This document shows positions 1 through 7,366 of a stretch of DNA of 64,000 nt, one piece after another. This DNA is from Deinococcus ruber (GTDB lineage: Bacteria > Deinococcota > Deinococci > Deinococcales > Deinococcaceae). Location: NCBI RefSeq assembly GCF_014648095.1, contig NZ_BMQL01000001.1, forward strand, positions 124,001-188,000, written 5' to 3'. The notes beneath the pieces are model-generated. The model did no database searches. It worked only from the letters and a program-made list of their open reading frames with translations, and was not told where the DNA came from. Made by a program: the position numbers and the translations under genes. Every line of letters starts with the position of its first letter. Positions within the stretch are counted from its first letter, which is position 1.

Positions 1-203
1 GCGTCGGTACCGAACAGGGCTGTCATATTGACGGCTGGTTTGACCCAGTGAAAGCGGTACTGCGCGTAGGTCGCGTGCGACAGAATGAACGACGACGACG
101 CGATCAGGTGGCGGCCTTCCAGCAGACTGAGCGGTGTGAGCGGCGCAGCGGCAGCTGAGAGGGCGACAGACGACCAGAGTAGCACCGACAGGCAGCGAAA
201 CAT
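1..203 (-). CDS. Secreted protein, N-terminal part only (runs off window)
   Basis: An open frame begins with ATG at 203 on the minus strand and continues without a stop to the window edge (67 codons). The first ~20 residues (MFRCLSVLLWSSVALSAAAA) are a signal peptide: a short basic start, a hydrophobic core and small residues before the likely cleavage. The mature start contains ASSSFILSHATYAQYRFHW. I do not recognise the family. It is divergent from the metalloprotease gene, and about 100 nt separate the two starts. Only the export prediction is supported. Confidence 0.55.
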   Translation of the reverse strand, partial: MFRCLSVLLWSSVALSAAAAPLTPLSLLEGRHLIASSSFILSHATYAQYRFHWVKPAVNMTALFGTD

Positions 204-309
204 GAAAACAGCGTAGCGCGTGCAGGCGCGACCTGAAGACCGGTCAGCCGGGAAGCGTACCCTTAGACTGAGCTATGACCACACGCATGCAGACGAGCGG
301 CACACTGTG

Positions 310-1290
310 ATGAGGCGGTTTCTGGCTTCTGGCCTGCTGGCGCTGGCGGGCCTGCTGCTGGGCGGTGTCCAGGCCGCTTCTGCCCCGTTTACCATCGAGA
401 CCCGGCTGCTGGGCAAACCGCTCACGTCACAGCAGCAGGCCACCATCCGCGAGGCCGCTGCACGGGTGTCGCAGCTTGTCGCGTCGCCATTTGCTCCGGT
501 CACACTCAATCTGCCTGCCGATTCCTGTGACGATGGCCTCCCCAGACTCAAGGAAAAGGTGCAGCATTTCTTCGTGTTCGTGGTGGTCAAATCGCTGGGA
601 CCGGACATCTACGGCAATTCGGCTCCCTGCGATCTGCACGACGGCTCGTATCTGCCGATCTACGGCGTCATCGACCTGAATTCAGACGGCCTGGACGAGC
701 TTTCCCACGCCGACCTGCTCGACACCATGATTCACGAGATGCTGCACGCGCTGGGCGTCGGCACGCTCTGGGAGCCGGATGAGCGCGTTTCGTTGAGCGG
801 CGATTCGGACGACAAGAGATTGGCCCGCAAGGTCGCAGGACAGTGGACATACACCGGAGAACACGCGCTGGCTGCTTACCGGGCGCTGGGCGGGCAGGGC
901 AAGGCCATTCCGCTCGACCCGGACGCGGGGCACTGGGCCGGGGGAACCGTGTGTTCCGAGATTCTGTCTGGAGCCGCCGGAGACTACACGGGCCGGGTCA
1001 ATCCGGTCAGCCGCATCACGCTGGGCGCACTGGAAGACCTGGGATACAAGGTAAATGCGGGGGCCGCCGACCGCTATACCCTGACCCCCGGACGCTGCCC
1101 CGTTCAGACCGACGACGCGGCGGGCCAGCCGACACCCACGAAGGATTCTCAGGTTCGAACGAGCGATGTGTATTACGCCAGCTGTGCGGCAGCCAGGGCA
1201 GCGGGCGTCACGCCGATCCGGCGCGGTCAGCCGGGCTATCGTGCAGGCCTGGACGGTGACGGCGACGGGGTAGCCTGTGAAAGTCACTGA
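310..1290 (+). CDS. Secreted leishmanolysin-like (M8-type) zinc metalloprotease with C-terminal excalibur domain
   Basis: The chosen ATG at 310 starts a signal peptide (MRRFLASGLLALAGLLLGG); the open frame extends upstream to 220 but the extra residues would bury the signal. The zinc motif HEMLH lies in DTMIHEMLHALGVGTLW, followed about 60 residues later by GHWAGG, then SRITLGALEDLGYKVN, the arrangement seen in bacterial M8-like peptidases where a distal His completes the zinc site. The last ~40 residues carry DGDGDGVACES, the excalibur calcium-binding signature often attached to surface proteins. It is expected to act outside the cell. A chagasin-like inhibitor gene follows after 45 nt on the same strand. 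Substrate unknown. Confidence 0.82.
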   Translation: MRRFLASGLLALAGLLLGGVQAASAPFTIETRLLGKPLTSQQQATIREAAARVSQLVASPFAPVTLNLPADSCDDGLPRLKEKVQHFFVFVVVKSLGPDIYGNSAPCDLHDGSYLPIYGVIDLNSDGLDELSHADLLDTMIHEMLHALGVGTLWEPDERVSLSGDSDDKRLARKVAGQWTYTGEHALAAYRALGGQGKAIPLDPDAGHWAGGTVCSEILSGAAGDYTGRVNPVSRITLGALEDLGYKVNAGAADRYTLTPGRCPVQTDDAAGQPTPTKDSQVRTSDVYYASCAAARAAGVTPIRRGQPGYRAGLDGDGDGVACESH

Positions 1291-1335
1291 GACTGCCCTG
1301 CACCTGATCCCCTCTTCCCTGCTCCCGAGGTTTCC

Positions 1336-1782
1336 ATGAAAAAACTGTTCCTGACAATTTCGCTTCTGTGCATGCCACCGATGTTCGGCGCGGCATCTGC
1401 CCAGACCATCGGCACGGCCCGCACCCTCGACATCACGGTGCAGAGCGCCGGACAGACCCTGACGGTCAGGGCTGGCGACATCCTGCGCTTCAGCGTCAGC
1501 AACTCGGCGGGCACCGGGTACACCTGGCACGCGCTGGACGTCGATCCTGAGTATCTGGTCCTGATAGACAAGACAACGGCAGCGCCCCCCACGCCCAAGC
1601 CGGGGCAGGCTCCTGTCGTGGGCGGCCCTGGCCCAACCGTCGTCTATGTGTACTACGTCAGGAAATCGCTGAATCTGGGCAGCTACTCTGTCACGTCGCC
1701 CATCATTTTCGCCAACGTGCCTCCCGGTCGCTCGACAGGGCAGGATACCCGGCTGGTGCAGTTCAATCTGACATCCCGGTAA
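1336..1782 (+). CDS. Secreted chagasin/I42-like peptidase inhibitor
   Basis: 148 aa with a clear signal peptide (MKKLFLTISLLCMPPMFGAASAQ). The mature part has TVRAGDILRFSVSNSAGTGYTWHAL, which resembles the NPTTGYxW inhibitory loop of the I42 (chagasin) family of cysteine-peptidase inhibitors, with a beta-rich C-terminal half as expected of the fold. The usual RPW motif near the C-terminus is not obvious, so the assignment is to the fold rather than to proven inhibition. It lies 45 nt after the metalloprotease and before a strong terminator, so the two probably share a transcript. It may regulate or protect against extracellular peptidases. Confidence 0.62.
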   Translation: MKKLFLTISLLCMPPMFGAASAQTIGTARTLDITVQSAGQTLTVRAGDILRFSVSNSAGTGYTWHALDVDPEYLVLIDKTTAAPPTPKPGQAPVVGGPGPTVVYVYYVRKSLNLGSYSVTSPIIFANVPPGRSTGQDTRLVQFNLTSR

Positions 1783-1791
1783 GGGCACCCG

Positions 1792-1838
1792 AAAGGGGCC
1801 AGCAGACGCGGTCAACTACGTCTGCTGGCCCCTTTTCT
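1792..1838 (+). terminator. Rho-independent terminator after the metalloprotease/inhibitor pair
   Basis: A 17-bp near-perfect stem (arms 1792-1808 and 1819-1836) with a 10-nt loop ends in TTTT followed by CTAT. It starts 10 nt after the inhibitor stop codon and should close the two-gene transcript. Confidence 0.85.
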
Positions 1839-1882
1839 ATTGCGGAAACCGTACTCAGGCGATAGGCTCCCTCAGACCGACA

Positions 1883-2281
1883 TTACTGGACGATGTCTGC
1901 CAGACCCTGAGCGAGGAGCTGGGTATTCAGATTGACGCTTCCCTTCCACAGAATGACGGTGGGAATGCTGCCCTTCTGGACGATTTCCGCCTGAAGTCGC
2001 GCACCTTCCGGCAACACCGCGTCGAGGTTATCGCGGGCCTTGTCTTTCACGCGCACGCCCGCAAGCTGGGTCTTGATGAGGACGGTGCCGAATTTGAGAA
2101 TCGCCATCCCGTCGGTGTCGATGCGCTGGAAGTTGACATCGATTTTGAGATTGGAAACGGGAAGCACGCCCGCAACGTCCTGCGACATCACTGTTCCCGT
2201 GGTCGAAGCGGCGAGCGAGACAGGAACGAGCAGGAACGTCAGAACCGACGCCAGCAGCGGTGCGGAGAGGCGGCTCTTCAT
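1883..2281 (-). CDS. Secreted protein of unknown function
   Basis: 132 aa beginning with a signal peptide (MKSRLSAPLLASVLTFLLVPVSLA). The mature part is predicted mostly beta (NLKIDVNFQRIDTDGMAILKF, then RLQAEIVQKGSIPTVILWKG) and contains no cysteine or obvious catalytic motif. It ends GLADIVQ and is convergent with the inhibitor gene, the shared terminator lying between them. Codon use matches the GC-rich neighbours, so it looks like a real gene. No family recognised. Confidence 0.65.
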   Translation of the reverse strand: MKSRLSAPLLASVLTFLLVPVSLAASTTGTVMSQDVAGVLPVSNLKIDVNFQRIDTDGMAILKFGTVLIKTQLAGVRVKDKARDNLDAVLPEGARLQAEIVQKGSIPTVILWKGSVNLNTQLLAQGLADIVQ

Positions 2282-3413
2282 GCCTCGGCCTGGAAACTGA
2301 GCACCTGCACGCAGGGCCGAATGTGGACGTTCAGTGTCATGATGCCTCCTGGGGGCGCTCCCGACAGACAGACAGGTGTATTCGGGCCGCCGAGTTCTGG
2401 CTGGAACGAACGTCCATCAGGACGCCTGCCCGCACCCTCTGCTCCCCTCTCGCCTGTCTATGCCGTTGCTGTCTCTCGGTTCGCTCGGTTTACCTGACGA
2501 TAAACAGGGATGGAAGAAGTGGGACGCGGCACCCTAACAGATGAGCGTAACGAACATGAACTTGGCAGGGTGGCCGTGCCATCGGTGATGCTCTGGCTCA
2601 GGGAAGATACGTACTGTTGCCTTGCCCAACTCTTACACGGCAGATTCTTAAAGCTTTATAAGCAGACTGTGAAAAGAGCCGTATGGTCGTTAGACAGCGG
2701 TAAAAAGTCGGGAAAACGTAAGATGGACGCCTCTTCCCAGGAACGGGGCGACTCTAAGAACAGACGCGGCGGCTGATTCCTGCATCCCTGACAGACCGCG
2801 TTCTCCGATCTATGCATCAGAAGCACCTTAATAAATGAGAAATACTCTTATAGCCTCCCCATTGGCGAAAAAAAACTTCACAGACTGCACACCATAGGGC
2901 GTAAGTGAAAAATGAAACTATTGCATGGAACAGCGACCGTTTGCCGGCATGACCTCGACATCGGTGCGACAGAACCGGAGGCTCCGCCAAACCATGCAGG
3001 CAGGCACGGCGTTCGAGTCGCTTCTGGAAAGTGTGCTGGCACGCGTCGCCGCGTATATCGGCTGGACTGTTCCGCCGTTTCAACTCGCAGCCGACGAAAG
3101 AGCCGTTCGGCCCGAAGGCACCATAAGCGTGGCCCGGCCTATCGATTTTGATGATGTGCTGCGGGGATTCAGCTCTGATCTGTGAACACTGCCTGCTATT
3201 ACAGGATGAGATACGGAGCCTGATAGGATTTTGAATCTACAGAAGAGTCAGACCGCTTTACAACTTTTACACGCGGATTCTGGCTCTATTGCTTGAGTTA
3301 AAGCCAATCACAGGTCACGGTCTTTGCTTCCAATAGTAAGAACCCAGGAATATATGGCATCTTTCAGCCTGTTAAATGGAGAGCATCACATCATAATTTC
3401 ATTACTGGCAGCT
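2282..3413. other. Gene-poor, increasingly AT-rich stretch with no convincing gene
   Basis: Several open frames of 80-90 codons exist (2510-2776 and 2925-3185 on plus, 2817-3083 on minus). None has a good ribosome binding site, a recognisable domain or the GC-rich third positions of the neighbours, and two of them overlap on opposite strands. From about 2600 onward base composition falls well below that of flanking genes. A palindromic CTTAAAGCTTTATAAG-like stretch lies near 2647-2662. I see no tRNA or transposase. This may be decayed or recently acquired DNA. Confidence 0.5.
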
Positions 3414-3560
3414 TTATAACGACAATCGCAGCACAGATACTCTGGATTTCTGCACTTTTGCGATGGCCGAGCAGAAGAAGGCGCCAAGCATGCAGATTGA
3501 AAAATAGGCAACGATATATCTGGTAAGCGACCAGTGATGCTTGCAGTTACATGGCGCCAT
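3414..3560 (-). CDS. Possible 48-aa single-span membrane peptide
   Basis: ATG at 3560, TAA at 3416-3414. The translation has a polar, Cys/His-containing start (MAPCNCKHHW), a hydrophobic segment of about 20 residues (YIVAYFSICMLGAFFCSAIA, residues 15-34) and a basic tail (KVQKSRVSVLRLSL), the layout of a small membrane protein. A weak AGGT lies just upstream. It sits in the AT-rich island 255 nt from the divergently oriented RiPP-type precursor at 3816. It could be a chance frame; the hydrophobic profile and complete start/stop are the only support. The 255 nt between the two hold only candidate promoter elements (TATACT near 3752). Confidence 0.33.
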   Translation of the reverse strand: MAPCNCKHHWSLTRYIVAYFSICMLGAFFCSAIAKVQKSRVSVLRLSL

Positions 3561-3815
3561 CTGACCTGGGTGGATAATAGAGGAAGACCTGAGTATATAC
3601 TTCTGTCAGTACAGACTGAAGATTCTTAATCTGTAATATATCTTATATTTGCTCGGTGCGTCAGCAGAGTGTGACTGACCATTCCAGAGATAGGACGAGA
3701 TTCCTGACCTGCCCAAAACACGCCCTGGATAGAATTAGGAGCGATGTAGCTATACTGAAAGTGAGTAAACCTAAGTTGCAGTGAAGACAATCACATATGC
3801 GGTATAGGAGCCTCT

Positions 3816-3986
3816 ATGAAGGAAAAACCTGAAGCAGTCAAGCCCTCGGCCACAGCGGTGCCCTACTCTGCTCCGACCATCACCCGGCAGGGGAAATGGC
3901 AGGTTATCACCACTATGACTTTATCTATACCGTCTGGACCGGGGAACTTTGGACTCCCCAATATGGACGGCCCTCCTCAGAACTGA
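3816..3986 (+). CDS. RiPP precursor peptide with lasso-type leader (orphan copy, A1)
   Basis: 56 aa, ATG at 3816 preceded by TAGGAG at 6 nt. The leader carries Y17-x2-P20-x-I22-x3-G26-x-W28-x3-T32, the YxxP/G/aromatic/T pattern that lasso leader peptides use to bind the PqqD-like B1 protein. Downstream of T32 the sequence is TMTLSIPSGPGN then FGLPNMDGPPQN. The 58-aa precursor at 33365-33541 has the same leader spacing and a shared IPxGPG motif, so the two are paralogs. No processing gene lies beside this copy; the B1, kinase and B2 genes 30 kb away are the obvious candidates to act on it. The classical ring-forming Asp/Glu at core position 7-9 is absent if the core begins two residues after T32. 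D51 is the only acidic residue in the C-terminal half. Confidence 0.78.
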   Translation: MKEKPEAVKPSATAVPYSAPTITRQGKWQVITTMTLSIPSGPGNFGLPNMDGPPQN

Positions 3987-4057
3987 CGGGTGACATGCGG
4001 AAATCGATTTGAATCTCTCGCAGTTTGCGGTTTCAGTCTGAGCAGGCAAGCGCAATG

Positions 4058-4101
4058 AACCCCACTGGTCTGCCCATGATGATGGACAGGCAGTGGGGTT
4101 T
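4058..4101. terminator. Hairpin between precursor A1 and the META-domain gene
   Basis: AACCCCACTG (4058-4067) pairs perfectly with CAGTGGGGTT (4091-4100) across a 23-nt loop. It lies 72 nt after the precursor stop and 51 nt after (on the minus strand) the META gene stop, so it could end both transcripts. The U-tract is short on the plus strand (TTTAA). Confidence 0.5.
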
Positions 4102-4151
4102 AACGGTGAAGCAGTTGAACGTCAGCGTGGCTGGGCTACCGTCATTCCCGG

Positions 4152-4574
4152 CTATTTCTGAGCAGGCGTCACATAGCCGATGCGCTCAAACGTCAGCCGC
4201 GCCGACTTGGAGAACATAACCAGGTGGGTGCGGCTCAGCGTGTACTGCGTCGCTGCCGTCAGATCGGCGTGGAAGGCTCCCCGCACCGCATACAGACAGC
4301 GTTCGGTTGGCCTAGGAGCCAGTGGCTCAGCGCTGATGTGGACGACATTGTGAGCTGCTTCGATGGTGCCTTCGTAGCGGCCACAGCCGTAATTGCCCCT
4401 GATTTTCCCGCTGACGATAAAAAGCTCTCCGGCGGGCTGGCTCAGCTTTGTCGAGGACGCACCATTCTCATTGACCTGGATGAGCTTCCAGATACCGTTC
4501 ATGGGGGCAGGGTTGCTGGATTGTGCAGATGCGAGACCAGCGGCGGCAATCAGAAGTGGGAAAAAGAAACGCAT
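4152..4574 (-). CDS. Secreted META-domain protein (HslJ-like)
   Basis: 140 aa with signal peptide (MRFFFPLLIAAAGLASAQ). The mature part follows the META pattern: NGIWKLIQVN at the start, then GNYGCGRYEGTIEA (GCNxFxG-like), PTERCLYAVRGAF and a closing THLVMFSKSARLTFERIG strand. META domains occur in HslJ and other envelope stress proteins; no enzymatic activity is established. The HslJ Asn after GC is replaced by Gly-Arg here. The gene stands alone and faces the precursor A1 gene. Confidence 0.72.
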   Translation of the reverse strand: MRFFFPLLIAAAGLASAQSSNPAPMNGIWKLIQVNENGASSTKLSQPAGELFIVSGKIRGNYGCGRYEGTIEAAHNVVHISAEPLAPRPTERCLYAVRGAFHADLTAATQYTLSRTHLVMFSKSARLTFERIGYVTPAQK

Positions 4575-5286
4575 ACCGCCACCCTAATGTGCAGAAGTGA
4601 TGGCGAACTGACAGCTGCCCCATCAAAAGCTCACTTTCTGCCGAAATAAAGCAGGGACCAGAGAAACCAGAAAGTCGGCAGGCGTCTGAAACGGGACTGC
4701 CAGCCAAAGCAGTTCGCTTCGGTAATAAGACTATAAACTCCAACCTATGCTGTTCCGAGCTGTCCTTGAGCAGTTCACGCAGACTTTGTATAGCTTCTCT
4801 ATCCCGCTGTCACCCGCTCCGGCGGCTTGTTCGGTGAATGTGCTCTGAATCGCGTTGGGCGTCTTTCAGAGCGGGCGTTCGCGGATCGGTTTCTAGGGCC
4901 AGTAACTGCTCGACCTTGTGCCAGAAATAGACAGAGATTCTGTTGAAGACGAGATGTAGCCTGTCGATGACCAGTGCAGCGGCGTTCTTCAGTACATTCA
5001 TCTGATCCTTATCATACTGCCCAGTCGTAATGACACGCTTCTTTGAGAATACTTAAGCAGCTGCTGAAGCTGACCGGGAGTCTGCAACGGCTCTTTTCAG
5101 CAGTCGCCCACGTTTCAGAGGCCAGGAGAAAGCACTGATATATCTCGCAGGCGGTAATAAGAAAAACTCGGGAGAAGATGGAGCGTTAAAGAGCCTGTCG
5201 GAGAAAGTTTGAACTTGCTGCTGCTTCCCTGATCTTCTGTGCCCGGACACAGCGGCGCTGAGCGTGTCGCCTGTCATAGTGAAGCC
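4575..5286. other. 712-nt gap without a convincing gene
   Basis: The only frames are short (for example 63 codons on minus at 4810-5001) or shadows of the regulator that follows. The 63-codon frame has no ribosome site and no family I recognise. The base composition is lower in GC than the coding neighbours. Immediately before the regulator start, CATAGT lies 6 nt from the ATG, a poor version of the leaderless promoter seen elsewhere in the window. Confidence 0.4.
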
Positions 5287-6147
5287 ATGCGCTTCCGACA
5301 TCATCAGCCTGATGTACGCCTGCGCGACGTGGTGCAGGATTACTGGGAACTGGAGGATCTGCACCTGTCGGCACCGGAACATAACGCCGACATGCCCGAA
5401 CGCACCGTTCGTCTGATGTTTTCGGCAGAGCAGATGTGGGTCGGGCCGAGCGTTGACGCGTTGCGCCCCGTATTGCCCGTCACCCTCAGCCGCTTCAGCC
5501 TGCAACCCCGGAACCTAGTGGTGCAGGGGCGACTGCGCGCACTGGTGGTGGAGTTCTATCCGTGGGCCGCCAGACAACTGCTTGGCTGGAGCGCAGAGAT
5601 GGTGCCAGACGCGCTGGACGCCGCCCTGAGTGCCAGCATCTGGGGCCGCGAAGTGGTGGCGCTGATGCAGTTGCAGGACTGGGACGCTGCCCGCGAAGCG
5701 CTGGAAACTCACCTGCTGCACCTGAGCAGCGGGCAGGGCGAGCCGGGTATGGGCGTGCGGGCGGCCCGCCAGATCTATCAGTCCTCCGGCACGGTGCGGG
5801 TCGCCAAACTGGCAGAGGAGCTGAACCTCAGCCCGCGCACCCTGGAACGCCAGTTCGTGCAGCAGGTCGGGGTGAGTGCCAAGTCGCTGGCCCGCGTGGT
5901 GCGCTTCGACAAAGTCAACACCCGCATCCGCGAGAACCCGGCGGTGCCTATGGCCGAACTGACGTTCGAGCTGGGGTTCTTCGATCAGGCGCATCTGATC
6001 AAGGAATTCAAAGCCCTGTCGAGCATGACACCTGGCGCGTTTGCAGTGATTGCCGCTCAGCGCAGCTCCATCATCGACCTGTCAAATGGAGGCGACCATC
6101 ATATCGAGGTCGGAATGCAGTCCACCAACGACTCGGAATCCGTCTGA
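5287..6147 (+). CDS. AraC-family transcriptional regulator
   Basis: 286 aa from ATG at 5287. The N-terminal ~170 residues start with the conserved DVVQDYWELED stretch typical of AraC regulators carrying a DUF6597-like sensory domain. The C-terminal part is the double helix-turn-helix: VRVAKLAEELNLSPRTLERQFVQQVGVSAKSLARVVRF, then ENPAVPMAELTFELGFFDQAHLIKEFKALSSMTPGAF. It is flanked by gaps on both sides, so its target is not evident. The open frame extends 48 nt upstream, but residues before 5287 do not belong to the domain. Confidence 0.85.
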   Translation: MRFRHHQPDVRLRDVVQDYWELEDLHLSAPEHNADMPERTVRLMFSAEQMWVGPSVDALRPVLPVTLSRFSLQPRNLVVQGRLRALVVEFYPWAARQLLGWSAEMVPDALDAALSASIWGREVVALMQLQDWDAAREALETHLLHLSSGQGEPGMGVRAARQIYQSSGTVRVAKLAEELNLSPRTLERQFVQQVGVSAKSLARVVRFDKVNTRIRENPAVPMAELTFELGFFDQAHLIKEFKALSSMTPGAFAVIAAQRSSIIDLSNGGDHHIEVGMQSTNDSESV

Positions 6148-6240
6148 AATCCCATTGCGGGTTATCGCATTTTTCCAAACTGTATACCAGGACATACAGG
6201 CACTGTGTTCAAGCTGTCGAGCCTGTGAGACTTCGGGGCA

Positions 6241-6456
6241 ATGAGAGAACTCGCGCAGGTAGCCGGGCTACTGCTGAGCGGGCAGCTGTATGCACGGCCC
6301 TGGCCGTCTGCCACGTTCGGAGCAGGCGCAACGGTGGTCGCGGTTGCCCTGTGCCTTCTGCTGGAAATTTCTACTTCATGGAAAAAAGCAGCGAGACAGC
6401 GATGGCCTGAAAAACGGGACTCGCGCCGGAGGCTGATCGGCAGCGGGTTCCGGTAA
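6241..6456 (+). CDS. Possible 71-aa single-span membrane protein
   Basis: ATG at 6241. Residues 24-41 (ATFGAGATVVAVALCLLL) form one plausible transmembrane helix, followed by a strongly basic tail (KKAARQRWPEKRDSRRR), which fits the positive-inside rule. There is no good ribosome binding site. It occupies the 373-nt gap between the AraC regulator and the ferritin-like gene, where nothing else is seen. Could be spurious. Confidence 0.3.
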   Translation: MRELAQVAGLLLSGQLYARPWPSATFGAGATVVAVALCLLLEISTSWKKAARQRWPEKRDSRRRLIGSGFR

Positions 6457-6520
6457 GATTCACCCCGCTTCGGTACTGTCTGGAAGGGGCGTTCAGCGTG
6501 GGCATATGGCAGAGCCGCGC

Positions 6521-7033
6521 TCACAGTCTGTCTTCTGTCAGCCGCAGACTCAGAATCGAAAAGCCTAGCTCTCGGTCAGTCATCTCTTCGTCGCTCTTGG
6601 CTTTCGAGAATCTCATCTGTTGATGGTCACAGCCCAGGACGCTTGCGAACGTCTCTGACATGGCATACTTGGCGATTCCCAGATGCTTCATCTCCTGGGC
6701 AACGCCGACCAGCAGAAGATCGCGGGCAGGGCCATACGGATACTGCTCCAGCAGGTCGGCACCAAACTGGATCAGGGCTTTCATCGGCTCGCAGACCGAA
6801 TCACCCGGCACCTCTGCCAGTTCCGTAAAGACCGTTTCCAGCATCTTCACGTGTTCAGGCGTATCGGTCGCACTCAGCAGCAGGCGTTGCCGTAGGCCCA
6901 ACGACGAAACATTGAGCGCCAGATGCGGAAGAGCGTCGAGGGCCTGACACTCAGCAGAATAGGTCTGGTGCAGGTGAATGAGGTACAGAGCGCGAATCTC
7001 ACTGGGCCGAAGATTCAACTCTGCCAGGCTCAT
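6521..7033 (-). CDS. YciE/YciF-type ferritin-like protein (DUF892)
   Basis: 170 aa from ATG at 7033 with AGGAA upstream. Helical protein with the DUF892 pattern: IRALYLIHLHQTYSAECQALDALPHLA at the N-terminus, then LRQRLLLSATDTPEHVKMLETVFTELAEVPGDS and VAQEMKHLGIAKYAMSETFASVLG. The family adopts a ferritin-like four-helix bundle and is linked to stress responses; the Glu/His residues on helices 1-4 could form a di-metal site. Length matches the family. It stands alone downstream of the tRNA-Leu gene on the same strand. Confidence 0.72.
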   Translation of the reverse strand: MSLAELNLRPSEIRALYLIHLHQTYSAECQALDALPHLALNVSSLGLRQRLLLSATDTPEHVKMLETVFTELAEVPGDSVCEPMKALIQFGADLLEQYPYGPARDLLLVGVAQEMKHLGIAKYAMSETFASVLGCDHQQMRFSKAKSDEEMTDRELGFSILSLRLTEDRL

Positions 7034-7203
7034 TGTCGTTCCTGAAGGGGCAGCAGTTGCATACCTTCCAGTGTGGGCGTTCAGGAAGGCCGCTGGCATC
7101 TGCCCACCGTGAGCAGGACGCTGGGGGGATTGGCTACGGGTTCACCGTGCCTGCGGCAACTCTTTATTTTCATTGAGAGCTGACCCGCGCCGATAAGCAC
7201 CAC

Positions 7204-7232
7204 AAGAAAAACCCCGCTTTATACGGGGTTTT
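7204..7232 (-). terminator. Terminator of the tRNA-Leu gene
   Basis: Read on minus, AACCCCG (7230-7224) pairs with CGGGGTT (7216-7210) around a 7-nt loop and is followed by a T-rich tract. It begins 8 nt after the tRNA 3' end. Confidence 0.85.
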
Positions 7233-7237
7233 CTTTG

Positions 7238-7320
<83 letters not shown>

Positions 7321-7366
7321 CTATACAGGCAAGGCGCATGCTAGCAAACCGGGCGGAAGCGGTCAA

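Noticed and set aside
2817..3083. 88-codon frame on minus and the overlapping 86-codon frame on plus (2925-3185)
   Set aside because: They overlap each other, have no ribosome site or domain, and codon positions do not show the local GC bias.
4810..5001. 63-codon frame considered as a transposase fragment
   Set aside because: The resemblance to transposase helices is too weak and there are no inverted repeats or target duplications nearby.
5053..5505. 150-codon minus-strand frame upstream of the AraC gene
   Set aside because: Overlaps the N-terminal domain of the regulator on the other strand and has no family features.
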